From: Methylobacterium tardum
GTDB lineage: Bacteria; Pseudomonadota; Alphaproteobacteria; Rhizobiales; Beijerinckiaceae
DNA length: 64,000 nt
Reading direction: 5' to 3'
NCBI RefSeq assembly: GCF_023546765.1
Contig: NZ_CP097484.1
Coordinates: forward strand, 4,595,501-4,659,500
Shown: one piece after another, positions 15,934 through 24,849 of the stretch
Layout of the letters: each line of letters opens with the position of its first letter
Position numbering within the stretch: position 1 is the first letter of the stretch
Made by a program: the position numbers and the translations under genes
The notes under the pieces: generated by a model
Told to the model about the DNA's origin: nothing
Seen by the model: the letters and a program-made list of their open reading frames with translations, nothing else
Database searches by the model: none

Positions 15934-18900
15934 GTGGTTTCCCCTCCCCCATCTTCAGGCGTCGTTGGCCTCACCCCGACGCAAGTCCGCGCGCAGCTCG
16001 CGCGGATGGGGTGGACGGGCGCGCTCCCGATCCATTCGCATGACGGCGGTCACTCCTCCCGCGGCAAGGCTCCCGGCATCAAGGGCTGGCAGCAGCGCGC
16101 CTTGTACGAAGGCCCGGAGACCACCGCCGAGGATCTGAAAGCCTGGGAGCGGAAAGAGCGCCAGTGGCCTGGGACCGGCATCGCCTGCGGGAACGTCGTC
16201 GCCATCGATGCGGATTTCGCGGCCGATGCCGCCCTGGCCGAGACTGTGACCGCGCTCGCCCTCGACGTGTTCGGCGAAACGCCGTTCATCCGACAGGGAC
16301 AGGCCCCGAAAGTCGCCCTGATCTACCGGGCCGCGGAGGCGATGCCGAGCGTCCACTTGAAAGCCGCCGACGGCTCCAACGATGGACTCGACGTGCTGTG
16401 CCAGGGAACGCAGTTCGTCGCCTACGGCGTGCATCATAAGACCCTCAAACCCTACGCCTGGATTGGATCCAAAAGCCCTCTGACGGCTGGACCGGACGAG
16501 GCTCCCGAGATCACGCAGGCGCAGGTTGATGACTTCGTAGCGCGCGTGCGCGGCGTCGTTGAACTGAACGGCACCGGAGGCCGTAAGGGTCAGCGTGGCG
16601 CCGGCGGTGGAGCGCAGATCGTCCGCGGGCCTGACGGCCGCGTGACCGATGGCCGTGAGTACCACCTAACCCGCGTCGTCTACTCGACGGCGCTTGCCAT
16701 GAAGGGCGAGAGCGAGGAGATCACCACCGCTTCGCTCGCGGCGCGCGCATGGGCCGCCTTCGTCGCCTCGACCGTGCTGGATGATGGCCGCTGGTCGCCG
16801 GAGATGGCCCGCGTCAAGGCCGCTGCCCTCCTCGACCGGGTACGCCGGGGCTTCGCCAGCCTCAACCCGGAGCCGCACGACAGCGGCGAGACCATCGCCG
16901 CGACCTACCCCGACACCCGCGTCTCTGTCGCCGAGGCCGAGACCGCGACCGCTGCTGTCGTGGCCGGGTTCTTCGGCGAGCATGTACCAGCCTGGAAAGC
17001 CGAGATGGCGCAGTGGAAGGTGGAGGCCGAGGAAGCGAAAGAGCGCGGCCAGGACGAGCCGAACAAGCCCGTTCCGACTTCGTGGGCAGCCCGCGTCGAG
17101 ACCGCGATCGGAAAGACGGCTCTCGCCATCAAGGGCGCTGCACAGGCCGCCAAAGACGGCGCGAGCATCGTCTACGCCGCCCCAATGCATTCCCTACTGG
17201 CCGAGCTGGCCGAGCGGTTCGCGGCCGAAGGCGTGGAGGCGCGCGTCTATCGCGGATACACGTCGCCGGATCCAGACGCGCCGGACGTGATGATGTGCCT
17301 CGACATCCCGGCGATGCAGGACGCTCGCGACGCGGTGCGGCCGATCCCCTCGACGGTGTGCGAGCGCAAGGCGGACGGGCAGAAGCTCTACTGCCAGTTT
17401 CACCACCGCTGCGGGATGGAGCGCCAGCGCCAGGCCAAGGCCGCGGTCTGGCTCGTGCCGCATGCCTTGTTGTTTCAGGGCCGCCCCGGCGCGATCCCCG
17501 CCCCCGACGCCTTGGTGATCGGCGAGGGCGTGACCATGGGCGCCCTCCCCGACAAGCCGGCCCGCATGTCGCTCGATGCGATCCAGCGTGCACCCGTCGA
17601 GCCGAACGAGAGGGCCCCGCTGTTCACCAACGCCGCCAACGATCTCGAACTGGCTCGGTCGAACCTGCTCCGCGCCCTGCGCGACCACCACGACGACGGC
17701 CCGCTACAGCGTGAGATCCTGATCCGGCATGGCCTCACCGCCACCGCGGCCGCCGAGGCCTACAAGATGGAATGGGGCCGCCTGCGGGATCCCGGCATCA
17801 GCCCCGGCATGGACGCCAAGGCCCGCAAGGCGTGCGCAGCGATCGTCGGCCACCATAATCAGGACGCCAAGGGGCTCGCCGGCATCTGGAACGAGCTGCG
17901 AGCTTTCCTCGCCGGCCACGCCGAGGAGTCCGGTCGCCTGTCCATCCGCTACGACGAGGAGACCGAGAGCCGCGTGGTGGAGCGGCGGTCGCTCGATACG
18001 GTGCGCGCCAGTTGGGCCGCCCCCGCCCTGCTCCTCGATGCCACGCTACCTGATGCCTCGCTCCTCGAGCCCGTAGTCGGGCACCGCGTCGAGGTGAAAG
18101 CCGACATCACCGCCAAGTGGAGCCCGCACGTGAAGGTCCGTCAGATCCTCGCGGCGCCCGTCACGGCGCGCAAGCTCGGCATCATCGGATCGGACGAGGA
18201 GGCGGACCCGGATGCCGCGGGCTCGCCGAAGCGGGTCATCACCGACCTGCTGCGCCTGATCCGTCTGCGTGCCGCGCTGGTGTGGCCGCGGGTCGTCGTT
18301 GTCATCGGCCCGATGCGGCTCGTGGAGGTGCTGACCGATGCGGGCCTCCCGGAGAACGTCGAGACCGCGCACTTCGGCGCCGTGGCTGGGATCGATCGTT
18401 GGTCGAAGGCCGCCGGCCTGATCTGTGTCGGCCGCCTACAGCCAGGCCCCGGCATCGTCGAACCGCTGGCCGGCATCATCACCGGCACGGTGCCCCACGC
18501 CATCCCGCCGAACCCCAAGGGCGGTGGGCGCTGGTATCCGCGGGTTGCCGGTGCCGTGCGCCTCGCCTCCGGTCAGGGCGTGCGCGTTGAGCGCGGCCAG
18601 CATCCCGACAGCATGGTCGAAGCCCTGCGCTGGCAGATCACCGAAGCCGGACTGATCCAGGCCATCGGCCGCCTGCGCGCCCTGCGCCGCGGCCCAGCGG
18701 CGCCGGCCTTCCTCGACATCATCAACGACGTGCCGCTGCCCATAAGCGTGGATGCGACGCCGGCATGGGATGAAGCGAAACCTGGCGCGTGGGCCGAGAT
18801 GGCGGTCGAAGGCGTCCTGCTAGAGAGCGCGGCCGACATCATGGCCTGTTTCCCCGAGGCCGCGCCAACGCGGCAGGCGGCCCGGGAGATGAGCCTCCCG

Positions 18901-19323
18901 ACGGTGGTTGTAACGTCTATAAGGGATATATCTATAGACGTTACAACCAGCGTCAGACGCGCCTCGTACAAGCGCCTCGGACGGTTCCCGCAGGCCTCTG
19001 CCGTCCTGCTGCCGAACGCTCCTGCCGACCTGAAATCTTGGCTGTCCGACCGCCTCGGTGCGATTGAGTGGATCAAGATTGAGGACTCGGCGCCAGATAA
19101 GGAAGCTGCTCCGCAGCCTGCGCCCGCTTCCGCGCCCCGCTGGCCCCGCTGCGCCGATCTCGCCCCCGACTTGGCTGCCGCCTACCGCCTAGTAGCCGAC
19201 GTGCCCGCGACCGCACCTAAGCCGCTCGTCCCCGTCATTCCTGAGATCATCCGCTGGCGGCCGCCGCCACCCCTGCGTCGCCGTCCGCATCTTCGTGTGG
19301 TCGCTCTGGAGGCCGCCGAATGA
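15934..19323 (+). CDS. Primase-polymerase (AEP) fused to an SF2-type helicase
   Basis: About 1,129 aa; the GTG at 15934 is the longest start and the true one may be slightly internal. Residues 1-215 are a Prim-Pol domain: VVAIDADFA carries the catalytic acidic pair and GLDVLCQGTQFVAYGVHH is the second motif. Near residue 388 ETAIGKTALAIK is a Walker A. A Cys cluster (VCERK...LYCQF HHRCGMER) suggests an XPD-like Fe-S or zinc site. VIGEG is a divergent motif II, and LIQAIGRLRALRR near residue 907 matches motif VI. It probably primes and unwinds the excised element. An ATG overlapping its stop opens a frame (MIAPADQWGPL) that may be a truncated partner gene. Confidence 0.8.
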   Translation: MVSPPPSSGVVGLTPTQVRAQLARMGWTGALPIHSHDGGHSSRGKAPGIKGWQQRALYEGPETTAEDLKAWERKERQWPGTGIACGNVVAIDADFAADAALAETVTALALDVFGETPFIRQGQAPKVALIYRAAEAMPSVHLKAADGSNDGLDVLCQGTQFVAYGVHHKTLKPYAWIGSKSPLTAGPDEAPEITQAQVDDFVARVRGVVELNGTGGRKGQRGAGGGAQIVRGPDGRVTDGREYHLTRVVYSTALAMKGESEEITTASLAARAWAAFVASTVLDDGRWSPEMARVKAAALLDRVRRGFASLNPEPHDSGETIAATYPDTRVSVAEAETATAAVVAGFFGEHVPAWKAEMAQWKVEAEEAKERGQDEPNKPVPTSWAARVETAIGKTALAIKGAAQAAKDGASIVYAAPMHSLLAELAERFAAEGVEARVYRGYTSPDPDAPDVMMCLDIPAMQDARDAVRPIPSTVCERKADGQKLYCQFHHRCGMERQRQAKAAVWLVPHALLFQGRPGAIPAPDALVIGEGVTMGALPDKPARMSLDAIQRAPVEPNERAPLFTNAANDLELARSNLLRALRDHHDDGPLQREILIRHGLTATAAAEAYKMEWGRLRDPGISPGMDAKARKACAAIVGHHNQDAKGLAGIWNELRAFLAGHAEESGRLSIRYDEETESRVVERRSLDTVRASWAAPALLLDATLPDASLLEPVVGHRVEVKADITAKWSPHVKVRQILAAPVTARKLGIIGSDEEADPDAAGSPKRVITDLLRLIRLRAALVWPRVVVVIGPMRLVEVLTDAGLPENVETAHFGAVAGIDRWSKAAGLICVGRLQPGPGIVEPLAGIITGTVPHAIPPNPKGGGRWYPRVAGAVRLASGQGVRVERGQHPDSMVEALRWQITEAGLIQAIGRLRALRRGPAAPAFLDIINDVPLPISVDATPAWDEAKPGAWAEMAVEGVLLESAADIMACFPEAAPTRQAAREMSLPTVVVTSIRDISIDVTTSVRRASYKRLGRFPQASAVLLPNAPADLKSWLSDRLGAIEWIKIEDSAPDKEAAPQPAPASAPRWPRCADLAPDLAAAYRLVADVPATAPKPLVPVIPEIIRWRPPPPLRRRPHLRVVALEAAE
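18905..18949. repeat. Long palindrome inside the primase-helicase gene
   Basis: The arms TGGTTGTAACGTCTATA (18905-18921) and TATAGACGTTACAACCA (18933-18949) are perfectly complementary over 17 bp around an 11-nt AT-rich loop, AGGGATATATC. It lies in frame within the C-terminal part of the gene, in a local AT-rich dip. It is a candidate replication origin or binding site for the element. Confidence 0.85.
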
Positions 19324-19433
19324 TTGCCCCCGCCGACCAGTGGGGCCCGCTCGCCCCAGGTATCGAGGCCACCGAGTGCATCGCGGTCCTACTTCGGCAC
19401 GCCCAGTCTCACCCACAGGCGCGAAGTGCCGTG

Positions 19434-19832
19434 TCAGACCCGCTGCACCTCCGTCTCGGTACTCGACGGCAGAAGCTCAGCTCGACGGGCGTAGGCGATG
19501 CCACTCAGAAGGATCAGGAGCACGAAGGCAGGGAGCGGCATCAGGATCGGGTCGCCGGCAAGCAGGTGGCTGCCGACTGCACCGATCATCAGAACGGCGA
19601 GCAGGCCCGCACCGAGGGCGACGCATCCGCGGGCCCAGAGCAGCACCGCGCCCAGCAGCTGCAGGGCGCCGACCACGTACATGAACCACAGCGGGTAGCC
19701 GAAGCGGGCGAAGCCGGCGGCCTCGAACGGCACGGCGGCGAACTTCATGCCGGCCGCCACCAGGAACACCGCCGTCAGCAGCCCGCGCAGCACCACGCTG
19801 GCGACACGTCGCCGGTCCGAAATCCGAGCCAT
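19434..19832 (-). CDS. DoxX-like membrane protein
   Basis: 132 aa from the ATG at 19832, chosen because GAAGAG precedes it at normal distance. Four hydrophobic segments: VLRGLLTAVFLVAAGMKF, YPLWFMYVVGALQLLGAVLL, VALGAGLLAVLMIGAVGSHL and LPAFVLLILLSGIAYA. The AAGMKFA..P...F..FGYP pattern is typical of DoxX/DoxX-like proteins. Its gene is antisense to the frame opened at the primase stop. Role on the island unknown; family members are linked to redox or quinone chemistry. Confidence 0.8.
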   Translation of the reverse strand: MARISDRRRVASVVLRGLLTAVFLVAAGMKFAAVPFEAAGFARFGYPLWFMYVVGALQLLGAVLLWARGCVALGAGLLAVLMIGAVGSHLLAGDPILMPLPAFVLLILLSGIAYARRAELLPSSTETEVQRV

Positions 19833-19875
19833 CGCTATCTCTTCGTCGTTGTCAGTGCGGATCATGCTCAGTGGC

Positions 19876-19980
19876 TCACACGAAGTGCGCCGGCAGTGCC
19901 GCAGTCTGCGCGACCTGCAGGAGGGCGAGCGCCAAGCCTGACATCATCGACCAAGCCACGATGTGGTCGGTCACGGTCAT
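19876..19980 (-). CDS. 34-aa single-span membrane peptide (paralogue 1)
   Basis: MTVTDHIVAW then one hydrophobic span (SMMSGLALALLQVA) and the tail LPAHFV. It has the same length, topology and ending as the peptide at 20156-20260 (LPAHFA), which supports it as a real gene. Two upstream in-frame ATGs (19992, 19995) are alternative starts. It lies upstream of the DoxX-like gene on the same strand. Function unknown. Confidence 0.5.
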   Translation of the reverse strand: MTVTDHIVAWSMMSGLALALLQVAQTAALPAHFV

Positions 19981-20155
19981 GCCCTGAGTCATCATCTTGG
20001 TGGCCACCGCTCGTCCCCTCGTTCGTGCAGCCGTGGATCAGCTGTCTTGGAACGACCGTATGGCTAAGCTGGATTGCATCCTCATTGCTTCGATTGTTGC
20101 GTCGAAGGTTGAAGGCCGGAAGAACCGCCCATAGCGTCCTCCCAGCCTGTCTTGA

Positions 20156-20260
20156 TCAGGCGAAATGAGCAGGCAGGCTCAGCGCTTGCGCGTAGGCCAA
20201 CAGTGCAACGGCGCCGGCAATCAGGGTAGCGGCTATGGTGATGCGGTTCGTCCAGGTCAT
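20156..20260 (-). CDS. 34-aa single-span membrane peptide (paralogue 2)
   Basis: The start at 20260 has GGAG six bases upstream. MTWTNRIT is followed by IAATLIAGAVALLAYAQAL and the tail SLPAHFA. The shared MTxT start and LPAHF end with the neighbour at 19876-19980 indicate a duplication. Possible small membrane effector or phage-type peptide; no known family. Confidence 0.55.
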   Translation of the reverse strand: MTWTNRITIAATLIAGAVALLAYAQALSLPAHFA

Positions 20261-20373
20261 CGTCGGCTCCATCGGGTTCGCGACTGTCGTCGCGGTGTGA
20301 CCCTGATGTATGCTCAAGCTTTTAGGCTCGGCGTGTCCTGAAGCACCTCTGTAGACGGAGCCCATTGAGGATC

Positions 20374-20538
20374 GTGACCGCTGCAATCGCCTTCATGGCC
20401 TGTGCCGCTGTCCGGGCGCAAATCGCCTACCGCCGCCGCTTGGATGGGCCGCTCGTCGCCAAGCTGTACGTCAACAGCGCCATTCGGCTCGGTCTGATGG
20501 CGATTGCGTGCTTCGTCGTCGCGAAGATGCTGACCTGA
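20374..20538 (+). CDS. 54-aa small membrane protein
   Basis: GTG start with GAGG just upstream. The first residues TAAIAFMACAAVRAQIAY form one helix, then RRRLDGPLVAKLYVN, then a second span SAIRLGLMAIACFVVAKML. The Arg-rich loop suggests both ends lie outside the cytoplasm. It is divergent from the 34-aa peptides and convergent with the next gene (4-bp gap). Function unknown. Confidence 0.5.
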   Translation: MTAAIAFMACAAVRAQIAYRRRLDGPLVAKLYVNSAIRLGLMAIACFVVAKMLT

Positions 20539-20541
20539 CGC

Positions 20542-20751
20542 TCAGACCTCGGTCTCGCGCTTCACGATCGCATCCTCGTCGGTGCCCTTTTGCGTCAAGC
20601 CGACATCTGGGCCGTCCAGCGGGTCTGAGGGTGCCTTGGGACTGATCGGACGAATGGACTGCTGCTCAGCACCGACCCGGGCCCAGCGCTCCGCATCGTA
20701 CTCGGTGTCAGCGAGGTCTTGGGTATTCTCGGTCAACTGTTTGTTGGACAT
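20542..20751 (-). CDS. Small hydrophilic hypothetical protein
   Basis: 69 aa. GGAGAG lies six bases before the ATG. Acidic and probably disordered (NTQDLADTEYDAERWARVGA then Pro/Asp-rich). No family recognised. Its good start signal and compact spacing with neighbours support expression. Confidence 0.55.
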   Translation of the reverse strand: MSNKQLTENTQDLADTEYDAERWARVGAEQQSIRPISPKAPSDPLDGPDVGLTQKGTDEDAIVKRETEV

Positions 20752-20796
20752 CGGCGCTCTCCGTGTCTGAGAACAACCCGGCGGGTGGTGACTGGA

Positions 20797-21126
20797 TCAG
20801 TCGATCAGCCGCATGGTGAAGCGGGCGCCATCGCCGTCCACTGGGAAGACACCTCGGAGTTCGGCTTCTCTACCTGGGATCTGGAGGCAGACGATGTGCG
20901 TCCAGTCGCCCTTCCGGTACCGATCAAAATCTGAGGGCACACCGACTGCGAACAAGGAAGGCTCCACGATCATCGAGCGCATGGTGGATCCGTCTGCCCC
21001 GGACCGTGTGCTGTACTCTGCCTGAAGGAATGCGACGGCACTGCACCTCAGGGTGATAGAAGGGGTGTCTCCACGACCAACGAACCGTCCCTCAAGGCGG
21101 ATGGTGTTTTCGTCCTGTGGGCTCAT
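20797..21126 (-). CDS. Hypothetical protein
   Basis: 109 aa from the ATG at 21126, preceded by GGAGGGG. Predicted beta-rich: TIRLEGRFVGRGDTPSITLR, AVAFLQAEYSTR, SMIVEPSLFAVGVP, WTHIVCLQIPG. No signal peptide or named domain. Possibly a small soluble phage-type protein. Confidence 0.55.
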   Translation of the reverse strand: MSPQDENTIRLEGRFVGRGDTPSITLRCSAVAFLQAEYSTRSGADGSTMRSMIVEPSLFAVGVPSDFDRYRKGDWTHIVCLQIPGREAELRGVFPVDGDGARFTMRLID

Positions 21127-21300
21127 TACCCCTCCGGTTCTGAGCACATGCATCGGTCCGGCGCTCAGTACTCAATGCATAGCGCGCCGCTTCGCAACCA
21201 TCAGCGATCCTACTGCAGAGCAGTTGACCTGTTCTCAACCTGTATTTTCAGGCTCACCACCATAGCTTAAGGTAATGAAGGTGCTGCGGTATGATAGGCA

Positions 21301-21716
21301 ATGTCAAACAGCGGAAAATTCGGAGCGGGTCGATCTGGCAACCCGGCCGGCAGGCCAAGGGCGCCCGCAACCACACTACGCGCGCCGTCGAAGCGCTGCT
21401 GGACGGTGAGGCTGCGGCGCTGACCCGCAAGGCAATAGAATTGGCGCTGGACGGTGATGGCCCGGCCTTGCGCCTCTGCCTGGACCGGCTTCTGCCGCCC
21501 CGGAAGGATCGGCCGGTCACCTTCGCTCTGCCGCCCATCGTGACCACCGACGACCTGCCGAAGGCGACCGGCGCCATCGTGGCGGCGGTGGCTGCGGGCG
21601 AACTGACGCCGGCCGAGGCGGCCGAGATCAGCAAGACCCTTGATGTGCATGTGCGGGCGATCGAGGCGACCGAGCTTCACCGACGGATGGCGGCGCTGGA
21701 GGCGCGGGGAACATGA
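21301..21716 (+). pseudogene. DUF5681-type gene with a single-base frameshift
   Basis: The ATG at 21301 gives MSNSGKFGAGRSGNPAGRP, the classic start of DUF5681 proteins. The frame then breaks at CCAAGGGCGCC (about 21355-21361), where one more A would give PKGARN. The continuation, KGARNHTTRAVEALLDGEAA through CLDRLLPPRKDRPVTFALP, is perfect in the next frame to 21716. Such proteins are common near phage and mobile genes; the role is unknown. It is either a recent mutation or a sequencing error in a purine run. Confidence 0.8.
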
Positions 21717-21991
21717 GGCTGAAAGCTCTGGAAGCCCGCCTTGTCCGCCTGGAGACGAGGCACGGTCCCGGGCGGTTCGACCACCTGTCTTGCGAGCAGG
21801 CCGAGCAATTCCTGTTCGAGCGTCTGCACCGTCTGGCAACGGCTGCTGGCGGCATCGGCGAGCTGATGGCCGAGTGGAACGCTGCCACTGACCCGGAGGA
21901 ACAGACCCGCATCGCGCAGATCAGGTCTCACGAGCGCGATGTCCGTGCGAGCTACCTGGAGATGGAGGCCCGGCTGTGTCCACGACCCTGA
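21713..21991 (+). CDS. Small helical hypothetical protein
   Basis: 92 aa. The start overlaps the preceding stop as ATGA, so it is translationally coupled. It begins MRLKALEARLVRLETRHGPG, a short coiled-coil-like segment shared in style with the next gene (LKARMVRLEKLYP). Helical throughout. Part of a five-gene island operon of unknown role. Confidence 0.65.
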   Translation: MRLKALEARLVRLETRHGPGRFDHLSCEQAEQFLFERLHRLATAAGGIGELMAEWNAATDPEEQTRIAQIRSHERDVRASYLEMEARLCPRP

Positions 21992-22173
21992 AGGCCCGCA
22001 TGGTGCGGCTGGAGAAGTTGTATCCCGACCTTAAACCCGGCCCTGAGCGCATGACCGATAAAGAGTTGGACGGCGTGATCGGCGTCCTGCAGCAGCTCGA
22101 AGCCGGCGAGATCGTTGACGCAGCGCGGCTGGATTGGGCGACGGCCGTCATGCACCGCGAGGGGATGCTTTGA
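21976..22173 (+). CDS. Small helical hypothetical protein
   Basis: 65 aa from a GTG start that overlaps the preceding gene by 16 bp. MSTTLKARMVRLEKLYPDLK resembles the N-terminus of the upstream neighbour, and DKELDGVIGVLQQLEAGEI follows. Coupled to the next gene, whose TTG start overlaps its stop. Confidence 0.6.
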   Translation: MSTTLKARMVRLEKLYPDLKPGPERMTDKELDGVIGVLQQLEAGEIVDAARLDWATAVMHREGML

Positions 22174-22562
22174 AGCACACCGAACTTACCGCCGGGGAAG
22201 GTGCCGACCTGTTGCTCAAGGCCGAAGCTGCTCGGCAGGAGCACGCGGCCTTGCAAGCGTACCTGCAGCGCGGCCGTGCCTTCAAAGACCTGAGCGACGA
22301 GGACCTGAGGGAGCGGTGGGTCGAGACCTGCCAGGAATGGGCGAGGAAGGGCCTGTACGACCGACCTGTGGCCCACGACGACGCGGATGCCGAGTTGAAG
22401 CTGCGGGGATTGCCGGCGCCCTACGACAGGGTGCAGGACGAGATGAACGCCCTCCGCGCCGAGGCGGACGCGAGGCTCAAGCTGGCGACTCCTGAGGAGC
22501 ACCGGAGAATGGGCGAGCAGTTGGTGACCCGCTACGCCGACCAACGGGACCAGGAGAACTAG
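22170..22562 (+). CDS. Hypothetical protein, paralogue of the next gene
   Basis: 130 aa from a TTG start overlapping the upstream TGA, with GAGGGG six bases before it. The core ALQAYLQRGRAFKDLSDEDL and DADAELKLRGLPAPYDRV aligns with LKSYLERGRRYGDLSDAEL and DCDAEYALRGITPPFDLV in the following gene, so the two are tandem duplicates. Mostly helical, charged. No known family. Confidence 0.65.
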   Translation: MKHTELTAGEGADLLLKAEAARQEHAALQAYLQRGRAFKDLSDEDLRERWVETCQEWARKGLYDRPVAHDDADAELKLRGLPAPYDRVQDEMNALRAEADARLKLATPEEHRRMGEQLVTRYADQRDQEN

Positions 22563-22607
22563 CAATCAGTACTGGCCTGAATGCGCAACTCGGAAAGGTC
22601 GCCGTAC

Positions 22608-22985
22608 ATGGCAAACAAGACCACCAAAGCAGAAATGGTCGTCAAGAATTCCATCACATCAGGAAAGCTGGACGATCTGAAGTCCTATCTTGAACGCGGA
22701 CGGCGGTATGGAGACCTGAGTGACGCAGAACTGGAAGAGCTTTGGATTGATGGTGTCAAGGTATGGAGTGATGGGCCTTTCCGGCCGTCGATCAACTTGA
22801 ACGATTGCGATGCGGAGTACGCGCTGCGCGGAATAACGCCGCCCTTCGATCTTGTGGCCGCCGACATCGACAAGGCCACCGTGGCAATCACCGCCAGGGT
22901 AGAGGCGATGCCCGACGATAAGCGATACGAGGCGAACGCGGCCATGATCGCGGATTACGAGAGGGTCAGCAGGAGTCCGAATTGA
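22608..22985 (+). CDS. Hypothetical protein, paralogue of the previous gene
   Basis: 125 aa from the ATG at 22608, with GGAAAGG nine bases upstream; another start at 22581 is possible. It shares the YLxRGRxxxDLSDxEL and AExxLRGxxxPxD motifs with the gene before. It is visibly AT-richer than its sister, so one copy may have arrived separately. Confidence 0.65.
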   Translation: MANKTTKAEMVVKNSITSGKLDDLKSYLERGRRYGDLSDAELEELWIDGVKVWSDGPFRPSINLNDCDAEYALRGITPPFDLVAADIDKATVAITARVEAMPDDKRYEANAAMIADYERVSRSPN

Positions 22986-22999
22986 CCGGACGAGGCCGG

Positions 23000-23392
23000 C
23001 TACAGGTCCAGCCCCAGCCGCTCCTTGGCGACGTGTTTCAGGTAGGCGGTCCCGAGATCCTTGAGCAGGCCGAAGGTCCAGCCGCCCATCTTGGAAGCAC
23101 CCTCCTTGGTCCGCTTCCACACTTCGGGATCGCGCACTGTGTCGAGGAAATCGCGACCATCCCAACTGAGGCCCATGGTCATGACGCCTGTGCCGGCAGG
23201 CTGGCTTCTGCAGAGTTCTATCAGACCGCCATCAGCCAGCATCTTGAGGTGATGGTTGACCATTTCGGGTTCCCATCCTGGGAGTCTCATATCGTCGTTC
23301 CAGCCTTCAAGGAGGTAGTTCGTTCCTGGGCGCCCTAGCAGGCCCTCGATGTGGAGGAGGAGGTCTCGCACGAGGTCCATGTCTCGCTTCAT
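23000..23392 (-). CDS. DUF2513-family protein
   Basis: 130 aa. [18 protein letters not shown] is the typical family start. [15 protein letters not shown] and a [20 protein letters not shown] segment follow, giving a winged-helix-like fold seen in phage and island proteins. Its ATG overlaps the stop of the recombinase gene (ATGA), so the two are co-expressed. A small regulatory role is plausible but not shown. Confidence 0.8.
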   Translation of the reverse strand: MKRDMDLVRDLLLHIEGLLGRPGTNYLLEGWNDDMRLPGWEPEMVNHHLKMLADGGLIELCRSQPAGTGVMTMGLSWDGRDFLDTVRDPEVWKRTKEGASKMGGWTFGLLKDLGTAYLKHVAKERLGLDL

Positions 23393-24378
23393 AGAAACCC
23401 GCTCCCTGAGTGTCCTTTGAAGGCATTGGCGCGGCGGATGTAGCCGACCACTGTGCGCGGATCCCGGTGCCCAGACTGGTCCATGATGCGGGCGAGATCG
23501 GCGCCGCGCTCGGCTGCCGTCGTGATGTAGCCGGCCCGCAGGGAGTGCGCCCCGAACGTCGATGCATCGAGGCCAGCAGCGGTGCAGTACCGCTTGATGA
23601 TGTCGGCCACGGCCTGCGTTGTGAGACGGGGGGCGATACCCTGCGCAGAACTGCGTATCCTCCCCGATCTTGAGACCGGGCGAAACACAGGACCAGAGAC
23701 GATGCCCGCTGCGTCGAGCCATTCGCGCACCAAGGAGACGGGCCGAATGAACCGGCCATGTGGGATGGCTTTCTCGAACCCCCTGCCCTCCTGGTCCACC
23801 TTTGAGCGGCGAACCATGACGCGCAGGCCTTCGGGATCTTCGCGCAGGTCCTCCAGGTCGAGCGCCACCAATTCGGATCGACGGAACGCCCCCGCGAAGC
23901 CGAGAGCGAGCAAGGCCCGATCGCGCTTGCCTGTAAGGGTGTCGGGCGTCCGCATCAGGAGGGTCGCCAGGATCTCAGCCGTCGCGGCCGCCTTCTGTGT
24001 CGGGGCGACGCCCACCTTGCGCCGAGCGCCCTTCATGGTAACCCGCACGCCTTCATCATCGGTCGGGTCTGCAGCGCCGGCCAGCTTGTGTGCGTAGCGG
24101 ATCGCGGCTAGCCGACGGCCGAGCGTCGAGGCGGCCCGCCCCTCCTCCGCTTCCGAGACGATAAACCCCGACACTGCCTCCGGGCTCGCCGGCAGGGACC
24201 GGAAGCCGAACCGGGCACACCAGTCCTGAAACACAAGAGCGTCAGACCTGTAGGCGCGCAAGGTCGCATCGGCCTTCGAGGCGCGCTGGTATGCCCTGAC
24301 GATTGCAGCCGCCTCTGCGGGCAGGGTCTCATCAGATCTGGCTGCAGCCTCGGCTGGCAGATCGACGGGTCCGCTCAT
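23389..24378 (-). CDS. Tyrosine recombinase/integrase (internal, second copy)
   Basis: 329 aa from the ATG at 24378, which overlaps the upstream stop as ATGA. An N-terminal SAM-like core-binding domain ([10 protein letters not shown] type: [19 protein letters not shown]) precedes the catalytic domain with Arg in [13 protein letters not shown], Lys in [15 protein letters not shown] (His-x-x-Arg), [15 protein letters not shown] (His and nucleophile Tyr). All catalytic residues are present. It lies far from either end of the island, so it may belong to a nested element or act in another role such as dimer resolution. Confidence 0.88.
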   Translation of the reverse strand: MSGPVDLPAEAAARSDETLPAEAAAIVRAYQRASKADATLRAYRSDALVFQDWCARFGFRSLPASPEAVSGFIVSEAEEGRAASTLGRRLAAIRYAHKLAGAADPTDDEGVRVTMKGARRKVGVAPTQKAAATAEILATLLMRTPDTLTGKRDRALLALGFAGAFRRSELVALDLEDLREDPEGLRVMVRRSKVDQEGRGFEKAIPHGRFIRPVSLVREWLDAAGIVSGPVFRPVSRSGRIRSSAQGIAPRLTTQAVADIIKRYCTAAGLDASTFGAHSLRAGYITTAAERGADLARIMDQSGHRDPRTVVGYIRRANAFKGHSGSGFL

Positions 24379-24614
24379 CGATACGGGCCAAATCCCTCGC
24401 GGCGCCTGACATCCCGACCGAACTTTACGGCCAGCATGTCCTCCCATCCGATCGGGATCCGCTCCTCCGATCCGCGAGCCAAGGTATCGACGGCATCAAC
24501 GACCTTGCGCCAGTGACCTTCGGGCATGTTTTTGAAATCGGACCCGAGCCGGTTGCGGCTTGCGACCCGATGGGCAGCCTGCACGAACCAGTCGGGCAAC
24601 TCGGTCTCGCCCAT
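24375..24614 (-). CDS. Small hypothetical protein upstream of the internal recombinase
   Basis: 79 aa. Contains [20 protein letters not shown] and [20 protein letters not shown]. It overlaps the recombinase start by ATGA, forming a three-gene operon with the recombinase and DUF2513 genes. Possibly a directionality or regulatory partner; no domain recognised. Confidence 0.6.
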   Translation of the reverse strand: MGETELPDWFVQAAHRVASRNRLGSDFKNMPEGHWRKVVDAVDTLARGSEERIPIGWEDMLAVKFGRDVRRREGFGPYR

Positions 24615-24849
24615 TGCAAACTTTCGAGAATAACGTTTATCGCAAGTTACAGGGTCCTAGAGTCGTCTGCAATTGGGCCTCGCATCAATCCGCAGCCGCG
24701 CCGCGCCCAGGCGAAAGGCAGGCTCAAAATGCGCGCATGCCTCAGTCCGCCAAGTCCGCCGCAGCAGGCTTCGACTTGCGATACTTCCGACGCCGGCCCC
24801 CTGCTCTGCGACATCGTGCAGAACCATGGGCGGCAGATGGCGAAGGCTG

